Assembly: GCA_038144195.1 (NCBI GenBank)
Contig: JAYQNH010000002.1
Span: 1,054,001-1,118,000, forward strand
Source of the DNA: VMDJ01 sp038144195
GTDB taxonomy: Bacteria; Pseudomonadota; Gammaproteobacteria; Chromatiales; Chromatiaceae
Direction of reading: 5' to 3'
Length of the DNA stretch: 64,000 nucleotides
Below the pieces are notes generated by a model. The model did no database searches. It worked only from the letters and a program-made list of their open reading frames with translations, and was not told the DNA's origin. Every line of letters begins with the position of its first letter. Position 1 is the first letter of the stretch. A program made the position numbers and the translations under genes. Of the stretch, positions 1 through 13,263 are shown piece after piece.

Positions 1-231
1 CCATTTGTTGATGTGTTGCCAGCGGGTGAACATCCTGAAACTCGTAGCGTGCGTGGCGTGAATCATTGCCGCATTGCTGTGCATCAGCCTCAAGGTGAAA
101 ACACAGTGGTCGTGCTTTCGGTGATTGATAACTTAACCAAGGGCGCTGCCGGTCAAGCTATCCAAAATATGAACCTGATGTTTGGTTTTGATGAACGTGC
201 TGGTTTGGAGCAGGTTGCTTTGCTGCCTTAA
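1..231 (+). CDS. argC: N-acetyl-gamma-glutamyl-phosphate reductase, C-terminal end
   Basis: Only the last 76 codons lie in the window; the gene enters from the left edge in frame 1 and stops with TAA at 229-231. ArgC makes N-acetylglutamate semialdehyde with NADPH in arginine synthesis. The visible part has the family's C-terminal signature: the RGVNHCRIA stretch followed by VLSVIDNLTKGAAGQAIQNMN, which forms the end of the substrate-binding domain. The next gene starts four bases after the stop, which suggests co-transcription. The argC-bactofilin-erpA order also matches Pseudomonas from memory. The N-terminal NADPH-binding part and catalytic Cys lie outside the window. Confidence 0.93.
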   Translation, partial: PFVDVLPAGEHPETRSVRGVNHCRIAVHQPQGENTVVVLSVIDNLTKGAAGQAIQNMNLMFGFDERAGLEQVALLP

Positions 232-235
232 TTTT

Positions 236-936
236 ATGTCATTAGTCCCACCTATCCGAACATCGGCGCCAACAATTTCGCGTCGTGGGATTAATCCAGT
301 TTTTCTAGTACTAGGATTTTTTGTTATTTCTGCCCTGAGCTTTTATGTTGGCTCTGAATTCTCTTCTGAGATTGATGAGTTCAAATTGCAACAAGTGGAA
401 GAGCTTGAAGACCGTCTTTCATTGTCTGAGCAGGCGAGAAAGCAATTGATGGAAAAGCTCGCAAGACAAGAGCGAAATAAACAAGTTTCAAATGCTTCTG
501 ATATTTCTACAAAGAAAGTGATTAAAGCGTTAGAGACTGAAAACCAGACCCTTTCGAAAGAGATTGATTTCCTCAAAACGCTGGTATCCGGAGATGTTCG
601 GAAACTCGCAGTGACGAAGGCCGAGTTTGTTGAAGGCTGATTCTGGAAAAATTACGTATGCCATCACTTTGTCTAAATTGGCAGAGGATTCGATCAGGGT
701 TGGAGGGTTATCTCACGATTGATGCCGAAGTAGAAAAAGAGGGTAAGCGTTTGATTATTCCAGCAAGTGAACTCAAGATTAAAAAACTGAAAATGGGGTT
801 CAAAGAATTTCAGAATTTCAAAGGAAGTTTTGAGTTGGCTAATGATTTGACTGCTAAGGGTTATATCATTCGCGTAAATCCACGTGGGCGTGCGTTTAAG
901 TCCTTTGATCATGCTGTTTCAGCTGAGGAAAGCTAA
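236..936 (+). CDS. Inner-membrane anchored coiled-coil protein, DUF6776-like (frameshifted)
   Basis: The ATG at 236 opens a protein with a short cytoplasmic N-terminus, one membrane segment (about residues 22-42, GINPVFLVLGFFVISALSF) and a charged coiled coil rich in Glu, Lys and Gln. The frame stops at 638 but continues in the next frame (reading ADSGKITYAITLSKLAEDS) and then in a third from about 706 (GYLTIDAEVEKEGKRLIIP). Each switch is explained by one extra G, near 635 and 706. A protein of this shape sits between argC and bactofilin in Pseudomonas-type genomes. The function is unknown to me; the family name is my inference from position and layout. The stop overlaps the bactofilin start as TAATG. 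Confidence 0.7.
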
Positions 937-1373
937 TGTTTAGTAAAGAAAAGGCAAAGGTAGATAAGGTTTCAACTGTGATTGGTGAAGGCACATCAAT
1001 TAATGGTGAATTGAGCTTTGATCATGGAGTGCACATTGATGGCAATGTGAATGGTGATGTTGTTGCTTCTGAAGTGGCTAAATCGGTGGTGATTGTTAGT
1101 GAACATGGGAAAATTAATGGCCAATTATTTGCTGAGACCATCCTCTTTAACGGTGAATTGATTGGTGATGCGCATGTCACAGGCATTGCTCAGTTAGGGG
1201 CTTCGGCCAAAATTACCGGCAACGTTTTCTACCATAAGCTTGAAATGGCTATGGGAGCTGAGGTTGTTGGTAGTCTAAGGAAATTAACCGATGCCGAAGT
1301 TTCGGCAATGGTCTCTAAGTTAGACGGCGACAGATCAGTGTCGTCAGATTATGAGGTTCATGACAATGAGTGA
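936..1373 (+). CDS. Bactofilin (polymer-forming cytoskeletal protein)
   Basis: This 145-residue protein has the bactofilin (CcmA, DUF583) core. A beta-helical repeat runs from about residue 10 to 115, with spaced motifs such as GEGTSINGELSFDHGVHIDG and HGKINGQLFAETILFNGELIGD. Short polar tails flank the core, as is usual. Bactofilins polymerise without nucleotide on the membrane and help to place cell-wall enzymes. The neighbouring leftward M23 peptidase is suggestive, because bactofilin-M23 pairs are common. The start overlaps the previous stop (TAATG) and the end overlaps erpA by eight bases, so the genes are probably translationally coupled. No frameshift is seen. Confidence 0.93.
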   Translation: MFSKEKAKVDKVSTVIGEGTSINGELSFDHGVHIDGNVNGDVVASEVAKSVVIVSEHGKINGQLFAETILFNGELIGDAHVTGIAQLGASAKITGNVFYHKLEMAMGAEVVGSLRKLTDAEVSAMVSKLDGDRSVSSDYEVHDNE

Positions 1374-1710
1374 AGCAGCAGAAAGTTCATTGGTGTTTAC
1401 ATCAGCGGCAGCGAAAAAAGTTGCTGATCTGATTAAAGAAGAAGGTAATCCTGATTTGATGTTGCGCATCTATATTCAGGGTGGTGGTTGCTCAGGTTTC
1501 CAATACGGTTTTACGTTTGATGAGACGATCGCTGATGGTGATGAGGCGATTGAGACCGATGGTGTTAAGTTGCTGATCGATCCAATGAGTATCCAGTATT
1601 TGATGGGTGCGGAAGTTGATTACAGCGAAGGCCTGCAGGGCGCGCAGTTTGTGATTCGCAATCCAAACGCGACGACCACGTGTGGTTGCGGTTCATCCTT
1701 CTCGGTATAA
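1366..1710 (+). CDS. erpA: A-type iron-sulfur carrier ErpA
   Basis: The 114-residue protein passes Fe-S clusters to apoproteins such as IspG/IspH and respiratory enzymes. The three ligand cysteines are visible at 42, 106 and 108, in GGGCSGF and TTCGCGSSFSV, the numbering I recall for the E. coli protein. I chose the ATG at 1366 because it gives this exact family length; an in-frame ATG at 1351 would add five residues inside the bactofilin gene. It is the last gene of the argC-bactofilin run and is followed at once by a strong terminator hairpin. Confidence 0.95.
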   Translation: MSEAAESSLVFTSAAAKKVADLIKEEGNPDLMLRIYIQGGGCSGFQYGFTFDETIADGDEAIETDGVKLLIDPMSIQYLMGAEVDYSEGLQGAQFVIRNPNATTTCGCGSSFSV

Positions 1711-1724
1711 ACCAAAAAAAAAAG

Positions 1725-1750
1725 AAAGCCCCGCATCGCGGGGCTTTTTT
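1725..1750. terminator. Bidirectional intrinsic terminator between erpA and anmK
   Basis: A nine-base stem AAAGCCCCG / CGGGGCTTT with a short loop is preceded by an A-run and followed by a T-run. It can end transcripts from erpA on the plus strand and anmK on the minus strand. Its right edge overlaps the anmK stop codon by two bases. Confidence 0.9.
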
Positions 1751-2837
1751 ATGCCTGATAGATAGCGCCCAGTATGCGTTGTCCGCTAGCGCCGGTAACA
1801 CTTGAGAGATTTCCAGGCTGTTGTTCCATCGTTTGCTTTGCTAGCCAAGCAAATGCAATCGCCTCCACCCAGTCTGGGTCAACGCCAAGTGCGGCGGTTG
1901 AGTTGACGGGGGCGTTTAACAGATCGGTTAGGCGATCCATCAAAGCACGGTTATGTACGCCGCCTCCGCAGACAAACACTTCATCGACTGGTATGGCTAA
2001 GGATTGGATACCTTTCGCGATACTTTGAGCCGTGAGCTCGAGGAGTGTTGCCATCACATCTTCAGCAGCGCCATGGGGTGAATGTTGATTTAGCCAATTT
2101 AACGAGAAGATATCTGTGCCGGTGCTCTTAGGTGCAGCTTGATAAAAATAGTTATCACTCAAAAGTTGCTCGAGCAAGTCTGGAATCACTGTGCCGGTTG
2201 ATGCCCACTGGCCCTCTGGATCAAATGGCACACCTTGATGAAGTGCAATCCACTTATCCATTAAGTGATTGCCCGGGCCGGTATCAAAACCGATGATGTT
2301 GTTGCCTGAAGTTGGTAACGATGTGATGTTGGCAATGCCGCCAATGTTGACGATTACTCGGTGTTTATTTGCATCACCAAAAATAGCGGCATGAAAGGGT
2401 GGTACTAATGGAGCGCCTTGTCCGCCTGCGGCGATATCACGACCTCGAAAATCGGCCACTGTGGTAATGCCGGTTTTTTCGGCAATGATGTTGGCGTTAC
2501 CTAATTGCACGCTAAAGCCATTAGTGCCATCAGGTTGATGTGCGACGGTTTGTCCATGAGAGCCAATGGCTGCAATAGCCTTTACGCCTTGACTGACTTC
2601 AATAGCCGCATCAGCAAAGACTTGGCCAACTTCGCTATCAAGCTCGCCCCATTGGTTTGCAGAAAGGAAACCACCAGCCGCTGCGGTACTCAGTTTTTCT
2701 TTAAGTGTTGGCGACCAGTTAATGGATGCAGTATTTACAATAGAAGGTGTCGCCGACGAAAAGTCTACGAGCGCGGCATCGATACCATCCATGCTGGTGC
2801 CGGACATCAAACCTATATATAGAGATGAATCACTCAT
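1749..2837 (-). CDS. anmK: Anhydro-N-acetylmuramic acid kinase
   Basis: The 362-residue protein belongs to the AnmK family, which opens and phosphorylates 1,6-anhydroMurNAc to MurNAc-6-phosphate during cell-wall recycling. Near the N-terminus is the signature GLMSGTSMDGIDAALV (about residues 9-24). Further on are the ATPase-fold motifs ADFRGRDIAAGGQGAPLVP and VNIGGIANIT, and late in the protein VFVCGGGVHN. Its ATG overlaps the stop of the upstream M23 peptidase (ATGA), so a wall-cleaving enzyme and a wall-recycling kinase are co-translated. The reading frame is intact. Confidence 0.96.
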   Translation of the reverse strand: MSDSSLYIGLMSGTSMDGIDAALVDFSSATPSIVNTASINWSPTLKEKLSTAAAGGFLSANQWGELDSEVGQVFADAAIEVSQGVKAIAAIGSHGQTVAHQPDGTNGFSVQLGNANIIAEKTGITTVADFRGRDIAAGGQGAPLVPPFHAAIFGDANKHRVIVNIGGIANITSLPTSGNNIIGFDTGPGNHLMDKWIALHQGVPFDPEGQWASTGTVIPDLLEQLLSDNYFYQAAPKSTGTDIFSLNWLNQHSPHGAAEDVMATLLELTAQSIAKGIQSLAIPVDEVFVCGGGVHNRALMDRLTDLLNAPVNSTAALGVDPDWVEAIAFAWLAKQTMEQQPGNLSSVTGASGQRILGAIYQA

Positions 2838-4202
2838 AGCTCATTCAACGCGATATTAGGCTGTGTGCGCAAGACCTCAAGTTGAGCTCGTGATTTTGCA
2901 ATGTATTCATTGAACTGCGGTAGCTTGGATTTTGCGAGTGCTTGAGCTTTAGGTAGCTTAATAGTCAGCGGGTTGCGATGAAAGCCATTGATACGAAACT
3001 CGTAATGGAGATGCGGGCCAGTAGCTAAGCCGCTTTTGCCAACATAACCAATGGTCTGGCCTTGCTTAACGCGGTCACCATTTTTGAGTCGGGCGAATTT
3101 TGACATATGACCGTAGACGGTTTGGTACTTACTGCCATGCTGCAAAATCACCACGCGGCCATAACCACCTTTCCAGCCTTTAAAGGCGACTTTGCCTGCA
3201 CCGGTTGCTTTAATCGGGTGCCAGTCGGTGCGGCGTAATCAACACCTTTATGAGAGCGCCATTTCTTGAGCACCGGATGCCAACGCTTTTTGGCAAAGCG
3301 TGAGCTCACCCGAGCAAATTTAATTGGGGTGCGGATAAAGGCGCGGCGCTTACTGTGACCTTCAACGTCGTAGTAAGCGATGTTGCCATCGGCATCTATA
3401 AAACGATAAGCGTTAAATGACTCGCCACGGTTTTCAAACTCTGCGGCGATGATCGGACCATCACGAAACTTATAACCATCGACATAGTGTTCTTCAAAGA
3501 TCACCCGGAAGGCATCGCCATCGCGAATGTCGAGCGCAAAATCGATATCCCATCCAAACAGTGCAGCAAGTTCCATGATCTGTGCATCATTAAGACCTGC
3601 TTGGATGCCGCTCTCAAATAAAGAGCTAGTAATTACTCCTGCGGCGCTCGCAATGCGGACATCAACTTGCTTTTGGTGCCACTCAGCTGAAATGTCATCT
3701 GGGTTGAGGTCGATAACCAAGCTATTCAATGGGTCACGTAACCATTTAAGGCTGGCCAGAGACTTGTCTTCGGCGTAACCAAATTGCAGGGTTTGTTTGG
3801 GTTTGATGTCCGCCAGCTGTTTGCCTTTTTTAGAGCTACTAACAATTTTGTGGAGTAGCGATGCGCTTAAACCGCGCTTCTTAAAGATAGAAGCGAGAGA
3901 GTCGCCGTTGCGGATGGTGTAATCGGTCCACTTTAGTGGATCTGTTTCTACAACAGACTCGACGGGTATTTCGGTGGCGAGGTAATGGGGGCATCTAGTG
4001 GCGTGGGTTGCTGACCTGGCAGGACCAATGTTTGCGATAAGTATTCTGCTGGCTGTTCTTCTGATATCTCTTCATCACTGAAAAGCCAGTTAGAGAGCAA
4101 GATAAAAAGTAGCAGAAAGCCAAGAACAATCGCACCACGAATCAAGAGCAGTCGACGAGGGTGTCGGGCACTTAAAACAGGATCGTGGTAGTAGTCGCGC
4201 AT
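2834..4202 (-). CDS. Membrane-anchored LysM-like/M23 peptidoglycan peptidase (frameshifted)
   Basis: The ATG at 4202 starts a short cytoplasmic tail and one membrane segment (AIVLGFLLLFILLSNWLF). After a frame change near 3960 comes a LysM/OapA-like stretch (YTIRNGDSLASIFKKRGL). The catalytic LytM domain follows, with HKGVDYAAPTGT (zinc His and Asp) and, after a second frame change near 3220, GPHLHYEFR with the HxH motif. Total span suits a protein of about 455 residues. The family cuts peptide cross-links in peptidoglycan in the periplasm. The continuous match on both sides of each break points to sequencing errors. It overlaps anmK by four bases, giving a two-gene leftward operon. Confidence 0.9.
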
Positions 4203-4341
4203 ACTTGGTGTTACAGCTTTATCAGTATTAAGGTGATTATGTCAGATTCAAAAACATCACGGTGGTTCAGCGTTTCGCCCCGTTAAAGCCGGAAATCTGA
4301 TAGATTCGCGACCTTTAAAGAATTCCAACCCTGAGAAAGAC

Positions 4342-5541
4342 ATGCCGTCAGTCGATGAATCATTAGCCTTGATCAAGCGTGGCGCTGAAGAGATTTTGGT
4401 CGAAGAAGAGTTGATTAAAAAGCTCAAGTCGAGCAAGCCGCTGCGTATTAAGGCGGGCTTCGATCCCACAGCACCCGATCTGCACCTGGGTCACACGGTG
4501 CTCATTAATAAGCTTCGTCAGTTTCAGGACTTAGGCCACGAGATCCTTTTTTTGATCGGCGACTTCACCGGCATGATTGGTGATCCGACCGGTAAAAGCC
4601 AAACCCGTCCTACGCTAACGCGCGATGACGTTGAGCGAAATGCGGCTAGCTACAAGGAACAGGTCTTTAAGATCCTCGATCCAGAGAAAACTCAGGTCGT
4701 GTTCAACTCAACCTGGATGAATGAGCTTGGCTCTGCTGGCATGATTCAGCTTGCTTCTCGTCACACAGTGGCGCGTATGCTGGAACGCGATGATTTTTCT
4801 AAGCGTTTCAGAGGCGGACAATCCATAGCGATCCACGAATTCTTGTATCCCTTGATTCAAGGCTGGGATTCGGTTGCATTGAAAGCCGATGTTGAAATAG
4901 GTGGTACCGATCAGAAGTTCAATTTATTGATGGGTCGTCATTTGCAGGAGCAAGAAGGCCAGTCGCCTCAGATCGTACTCACCATGCCCATCCTCGAAGG
5001 ATTGGATGGTGTGCAGAAAATGTCGAAGTCGCTCAATAACTACATCGGTATTACTGATGCGCCTGATGACATGTTCGGAAAAATCATGTCCATTTCGGAT
5101 GAGTTGATGTGGCGTTACTTTGAGTTGCTTAGTTTCCGCCCAATGGATGAAATAGCGGGCTTTAAACAGGAGATTGCTGATGGCCGTAATCCGCGCGATA
5201 TCAAATTCCTACTTGGTGAAGAGATTGTTGGCGATTCCATGATGAGGCGGCAGGCGTTGCCTGCACGTGAGGCCTTTGTCGCACGATTCCAAAAAGGCGC
5301 TTTGCCGGATGAGATGCCTGAGCATGAGATGACATTAACCGAGCCGGTAGCGATTGCGCATCTTTTGCGTGATATCGAATTGGTCAGTGGGACCTCGGAA
5401 GCCTATCGAATGATCAAGCAAGGTGCGGTCAAAATCGATGGCAAGAAGGTCGAAGATAGGGATGCTTCAATCGCTGAAACAGGCACTTATGTTTGCCAGG
5501 TGGGTAAGCGCAAATTCGCCCGAGTTACTTTTTTGAAATAA
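4342..5541 (+). CDS. tyrS: Tyrosyl-tRNA synthetase
   Basis: The 399-residue class I synthetase charges tRNA-Tyr. The HIGH-type motif is HLGH at residues 48-51 and the KMSKS loop is complete at 226-230. The C-terminal part (about 335-399) is an S4 RNA-binding domain, seen in AYRMIKQGAVKIDGKKVED. The length and the KMSKS form fit the TyrZ-like type found in Pseudomonas. The gene is intact and leads straight into the rrn promoter region, and no clear terminator separates the two. Confidence 0.96.
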   Translation: MPSVDESLALIKRGAEEILVEEELIKKLKSSKPLRIKAGFDPTAPDLHLGHTVLINKLRQFQDLGHEILFLIGDFTGMIGDPTGKSQTRPTLTRDDVERNAASYKEQVFKILDPEKTQVVFNSTWMNELGSAGMIQLASRHTVARMLERDDFSKRFRGGQSIAIHEFLYPLIQGWDSVALKADVEIGGTDQKFNLLMGRHLQEQEGQSPQIVLTMPILEGLDGVQKMSKSLNNYIGITDAPDDMFGKIMSISDELMWRYFELLSFRPMDEIAGFKQEIADGRNPRDIKFLLGEEIVGDSMMRRQALPAREAFVARFQKGALPDEMPEHEMTLTEPVAIAHLLRDIELVSGTSEAYRMIKQGAVKIDGKKVEDRDASIAETGTYVCQVGKRKFARVTFLK

Positions 5542-5556
5542 ATCTGTAAAAAAGCG

Positions 5557-5584
5557 TTGACGCTAGAAATCGGCTCCCTATAAT
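5557..5584 (+). promoter_or_regulatory. rrn promoter P1
   Basis: TTGACG (5557-5562) and a perfect TATAAT (5579-5584) are 16 bases apart. An A-rich tract lies just upstream as a possible UP element. The bases after the -10 box are GC-rich, as in rRNA promoters under stringent control. Confidence 0.88.
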
Positions 5585-5710
5585 GCGCCGCTCTTTCGTT
5601 GAAACGCTCTTCGAAAATCTGTAAGACAGATCGACAAGAAGCGAGGAAACAAAAGGCTTTTCGGAGAATTTTCGAAAAGGGCGAAAGTTGAAATTTCTTA
5701 CAAATTTCTC

Positions 5711-5738
5711 TTGACGGGTCCTCAAAGCACCGTATAAT
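5711..5738 (+). promoter_or_regulatory. rrn promoter P2
   Basis: A second TTGACG (5711-5716) and TATAAT (5733-5738) pair has the same 16-base spacing and a GC-rich discriminator. It lies about 150 bases after P1, so the operon has tandem promoters of matching design. Confidence 0.88.
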
Positions 5739-5841
5739 TCGCCGCCTCGCTTAACGGTGAGGAAGTCAAATGCGAAAGCATTTTGACGAAGCAAACGAGA
5801 TCTTTCATAATTGAATGTCTCGGCGCTTGAAAAAGCGCAAA

Positions 5842-5853
5842 GCTCTTTAACAA
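5842..5853 (+). promoter_or_regulatory. boxA antitermination site in the rrn leader
   Basis: GCTCTTTAACAA matches the NusB/NusE-binding boxA that allows rRNA transcription to resist Rho. A second copy lies before the 23S gene at 7778. Confidence 0.85.
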
Positions 5854-5858
5854 TTAGT

Positions 5859-5889
5859 TCATGTAATTTGTGTGGGTGCTCCGTTGATG
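5859..5889 (+). other. 5' arm of the 16S precursor processing stem
   Basis: The leader from TCATGTAA through GTGTGGGTGCTCC is complementary to bases 7502-7532 after the 16S gene (GGAGTACCCACACAAGTTACATGA). The two arms would fold the 16S precursor into the long stem cut by RNase III. Confidence 0.75.
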
Positions 5890-5984
5890 GCCGAGATGGC
5901 CAAAAAAATATCAACGAAGCATCTTTAATAAACGAAGATTCTGAGTTGAGCCAAGATTGGTTGCCATAAGCAACCGCTAAGATT

Positions 5985-7483
<1,499 letters not shown>

Positions 7484-7545
7484 ACGAAAGCCATCAAAAC
7501 CATTGATGGAGTACCCACACAAGTTACATGACGATTACAGACATT

Positions 7546-7622
<77 letters not shown>

Positions 7623-7630
7623 AGTGTTCT

Positions 7631-7706
7631 GGGGCCATAGCTCAGCTGGGAGAGCGCCTGCCTTGCACGCAGGAGGTCGGCGGTTCGATCCCGCCTGGCT
7701 CCACCA
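7631..7706 (+). tRNA. tRNA-Ala (UGC)
   Basis: A 76-base cloverleaf with anticodon TGC at 7664-7666 and an encoded CCA end. The acceptor stem GGGGCCA/TGGCTCC contains the G3-U70 wobble pair, the identity element read by alanyl-tRNA synthetase. Confidence 0.97.
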
Positions 7707-7777
7707 AAATCAACTTCAAATATGAAGTAGTCAGCATCACGTGTGGTGCTGTGTACTTTGTATTAGTTACAAAGTCT

Positions 7778-7789
7778 GTTCTTTAACAA
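7778..7789 (+). promoter_or_regulatory. boxA antitermination site before 23S
   Basis: GTTCTTTAACAA closely matches the leader boxA and lies about 107 bases before the 23S gene, as is usual for the internal antitermination site of rrn operons. Confidence 0.8.
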
Positions 7790-7895
7790 TTTGGTTTAAT
7801 TTGAGAAGGCGCCTATTCAAGGTCATGAGTTCGATCTTGATGGGACATGTCAGTACACACAAGACATATGATTTCCAAAGTTTTTGGGGTTATAT

Positions 7896-10625
<2,730 letters not shown>

Positions 10626-10628
10626 ATA

Positions 10629-10649
10629 ACACCCAAAGATTTTGGGTGT
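10629..10649 (+). other. Hairpin in the 23S-5S spacer
   Basis: ACACCCAAA pairs with TTTGGGTGT around a three-base loop directly after 23S. It overlaps the 3' arm of the 23S processing stem (GACCATATAACACCC, which pairs with GGGGTTATATGGTC at about 7887-7900) and probably takes part in precursor processing. Confidence 0.55.
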
Positions 10650-10729
10650 CGTGTTACAACATGACATGTACGCCTTTGAAAATTAAACCAAATATGAAAT
10701 AGCGCTTAACAGCTATATTTCGAACAGTT

Positions 10730-10847
10730 TGCCTGGCGGCAATAGAGCATTGGAACCACCTGATCCCATCCCGAACTCAGAAGTGAAACAGTGTATCGCC
10801 GATGGTAGTGTGGGAGATCCCATGTGAGAGTAGGTCACTGCCAGGCT
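10730..10847 (+). rRNA. 5S ribosomal RNA
   Basis: The gene starts TGCCTGGCGGC and ends CTGCCAGGC, and the two ends form the closing stem. The conserved CCGAACTCAGAAGTGAAAC and GCCGATGGTAGTGTGG stretches are present. Its length of about 118 bases is normal. Confidence 0.97.
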
Positions 10848-10854
10848 TTAATCA

Positions 10855-10888
10855 AAAACCCCGATCGCTAACGCGGTCGGGGTTTTTT
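10855..10888 (+). terminator. rrn operon terminator
   Basis: AAAACCCCGATCGC and GCGGTCGGGGTTTT form a 14-base stem with one wobble pair and a four-base loop, followed by a T-run, directly after 5S. Confidence 0.92.
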
Positions 10889-10932
10889 CTTGCTCGAAAG
10901 ATATGTAAATCCTAGGTGGTTACAATAACGTC

Positions 10933-11463
10933 ATGTTTAAGTGGCTTTTCAAACGTACGGCACTTTTATTTTTACCTGTTGGTATTTTGTCCGTCTTTAC
11001 AGTGATGAGCTTGTGGGGCTTTCATCGCCTGACACTCGAAGAACCAGTCGCTGTGTTGAGCTTTAAGCAATTATCGCCTCAACAGTATTATGTTCGCCTG
11101 ACTGAGCAAAATGGCAAGTTACACACTTACACCCTGTTAGGTGATGAGTGGGAATTGGATGCCAAGATCATCAAGTTCACTGCACTTGCGAATAGCATGG
11201 GACAGCACACGCTCTATCGATTGGAGCGATTAGGATCCCGTTATACTGAAATCACATCAGCACAAGCCCTAATGCCGACAACTATAGATCTCTCTTCGAA
11301 TACAAGTTGGCGATGGGATGAGCTAGAGCAACTGGTAAAGCGTTTGCCGGGTGTTGATGCTGCTTATGGTTCGAGCGTTTATCTGCCAATGCGCGATAAT
11401 CAAACCTATGAAATCACTTTATCTACAAGCGGATTAATTGCTCGTCCGCTGGACAATAACTAA
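10933..11463 (+). CDS. Membrane-anchored hypothetical protein
   Basis: I do not recognise this 176-residue protein. It has a basic start (MFKWLFKRT) and a single hydrophobic segment at about residues 9-32. The rest is a soluble part of mixed charge that would face the periplasm, with a beta-rich look, for example QYYVRLTEQNGKLHTYTL. There is no lipobox and no cysteine cluster. It is the first gene of a tight rightward run; its stop overlaps the start of the M61 peptidase (TAATG). The frame is intact and base use is like that of its neighbours. Confidence 0.8.
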   Translation: MFKWLFKRTALLFLPVGILSVFTVMSLWGFHRLTLEEPVAVLSFKQLSPQQYYVRLTEQNGKLHTYTLLGDEWELDAKIIKFTALANSMGQHTLYRLERLGSRYTEITSAQALMPTTIDLSSNTSWRWDELEQLVKRLPGVDAAYGSSVYLPMRDNQTYEITLSTSGLIARPLDNN

Positions 11464-13259
11464 TGAAATATCAGATTGAATGTTCCGACCCGGCTGCACA
11501 TGAATTTGGCGTTAGCTTAACGTTTGTTGCGCAGGGCGATGAATGTTTGGAATTGCCCTCATGGATTCCTGGTAGCTATATGGTGCGTAATTTTGCGCAA
11601 CATCTGCATGACTTGAAAGCGGTAGATGAAAAAGGACATGTAGTTTCGCTTCAAAAAATAGATAAGCAACGTTGGGCGCTGAACGCTCAAGGTGAAATTA
11701 CGGTCACTTATCGCGTTTATGCCTTTGATCTTTCTGTTCGTACCGCGTTTCTTGATAGTACTCGAGGTTACTTTAACGGCCCGGCCGTTTTCTTGCGTGT
11801 GGCATCAAAGCAAGATGAACCGCATGCCTTAAATATTTCGCGTATTAAGGCAGCGCATTGGAATGTCAGCACCACCTTGCCAGAGAGAAAAGTTGATGAC
11901 CGTGGCTTTGGTGATTACCTTGCAGCTAACTATGAAGAGCTGATTGATAATCCGGTTGAAATTGGTGAGCAGCAGTCAGGCACCTTTGAGGTGAATGGAG
12001 TGCCACATGAGATGGCTTTCACCGATGCTGATGAGATTGATCTCGATAGAATTTGTACCGATGTGCAAAAAGCCTGCGCAGAGCATGTGGCGATGTTTGG
12101 TGAGTTACCTACCGATCGTTATCTGTTTATGACCTTAGCGATTGGTGAAGGCTTCGGAGGACTGGAGCATAAACACTGCACTAGTCTAATCTCGAAGCGT
12201 TCTGATCTGCCAACCAAAGCGCTTAAAGCGCAATCAGATGGTTATCGTAATTTCATTGCATTGTGCAGCCATGAATATTTCCACTTGTGGAATGTAAAGC
12301 GCATTAAGCCCGAGGTATTGCAGCAGTCTGATCTTCTGTCAGAAGCGTATACGCAGTTGTTGTGGGCATTTGAAGGCATTACGTCTTACTACGATGAGCT
12401 TGGCATTGTGCGTTGTGGCGCTATTGAGCGTAACGATTATCTGACCATGTTGGCATCAGCGATGACGCGCCTAAGTCGTACGCGTGGTCGTGAGCGTCAA
12501 TCAGTGGCCGAGTCGAGCTTTGATGCGTGGACTAAGTTCTATCTGCAAGACGCGAATGCGCCAAACCTTATCGTCAGTTATTACAACAAAGGCGGTTTGG
12601 TTTCCTTTGGTTTGGATATGTGGATCCGTGATGTCACGCAAGAACAGAAAACACTCGATGATGTGATGCGTTATCTATGGCAACACTATGGCCGTGATGA
12701 AAAAGGTGTGCCAGAGGATGCCTTTGAATCAGTCATCGAAAATGTTGCGGGCGCTTCGCCACATGAGTTCTTTGATCAATACATTTACGGTACAGCTGAG
12801 CTACCGCTGGATGAGTGGTTTGCCAAAGTGGGCGTTGGTTTAATTCGCCGTACAACAGGTAAGACCAGTGATACGGGTCGTTGTTTGCCCACTCCGAAAG
12901 ATAAAACCACATCTGTGATTCGTTTAGGTGCACGTTGGTCACAAGCCGATCATGGTGTGCCGCTAACGTATGTTGAAAAAGACAGCATGGCGTATCGCGC
13001 AGGCTTAAGTGCAAATGATCTATTGATTGCGATGAATGGCGAAAAGCTTACCTGCGATAACATTTTAGGGTTGTTAGAGCGCCATGGTGTGGGTGCTGAA
13101 GTCGAAGTGACCTATTTCCGCCGTGATCTATTACACACCACAAAGATCCGCATCGAAGAAGGTTCAGCGAACACTATTGATGTGTACTGGATTGCAGACG
13201 ATCAATTAGATGATGCAGTAAAAACGCGTCGTGAGGCTTGGCTAGCATCTAGCCAATAA
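11463..13259 (+). CDS. M61 family metallopeptidase with PDZ domain
   Basis: The 598-residue protein resembles M61 glycyl aminopeptidases. It opens with the family's beta domain (SWIPGSYMVRNFAQHL at about residues 37-52). The zinc motif HEYFH is at 270-274, followed by LWNVKRIKP, and the likely third ligand is in WAFEGITSYYDE near residue 305. A PDZ domain lies near the C-terminus (YRAGLSANDLLIAMNGEKL). No signal peptide is seen, so it is probably cytoplasmic. The substrate is unknown. It is coupled to the upstream membrane protein and followed after four bases by birA. Confidence 0.93.
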   Translation: MKYQIECSDPAAHEFGVSLTFVAQGDECLELPSWIPGSYMVRNFAQHLHDLKAVDEKGHVVSLQKIDKQRWALNAQGEITVTYRVYAFDLSVRTAFLDSTRGYFNGPAVFLRVASKQDEPHALNISRIKAAHWNVSTTLPERKVDDRGFGDYLAANYEELIDNPVEIGEQQSGTFEVNGVPHEMAFTDADEIDLDRICTDVQKACAEHVAMFGELPTDRYLFMTLAIGEGFGGLEHKHCTSLISKRSDLPTKALKAQSDGYRNFIALCSHEYFHLWNVKRIKPEVLQQSDLLSEAYTQLLWAFEGITSYYDELGIVRCGAIERNDYLTMLASAMTRLSRTRGRERQSVAESSFDAWTKFYLQDANAPNLIVSYYNKGGLVSFGLDMWIRDVTQEQKTLDDVMRYLWQHYGRDEKGVPEDAFESVIENVAGASPHEFFDQYIYGTAELPLDEWFAKVGVGLIRRTTGKTSDTGRCLPTPKDKTTSVIRLGARWSQADHGVPLTYVEKDSMAYRAGLSANDLLIAMNGEKLTCDNILGLLERHGVGAEVEVTYFRRDLLHTTKIRIEEGSANTIDVYWIADDQLDDAVKTRREAWLASSQ

Positions 13260-13263
13260 CCTA

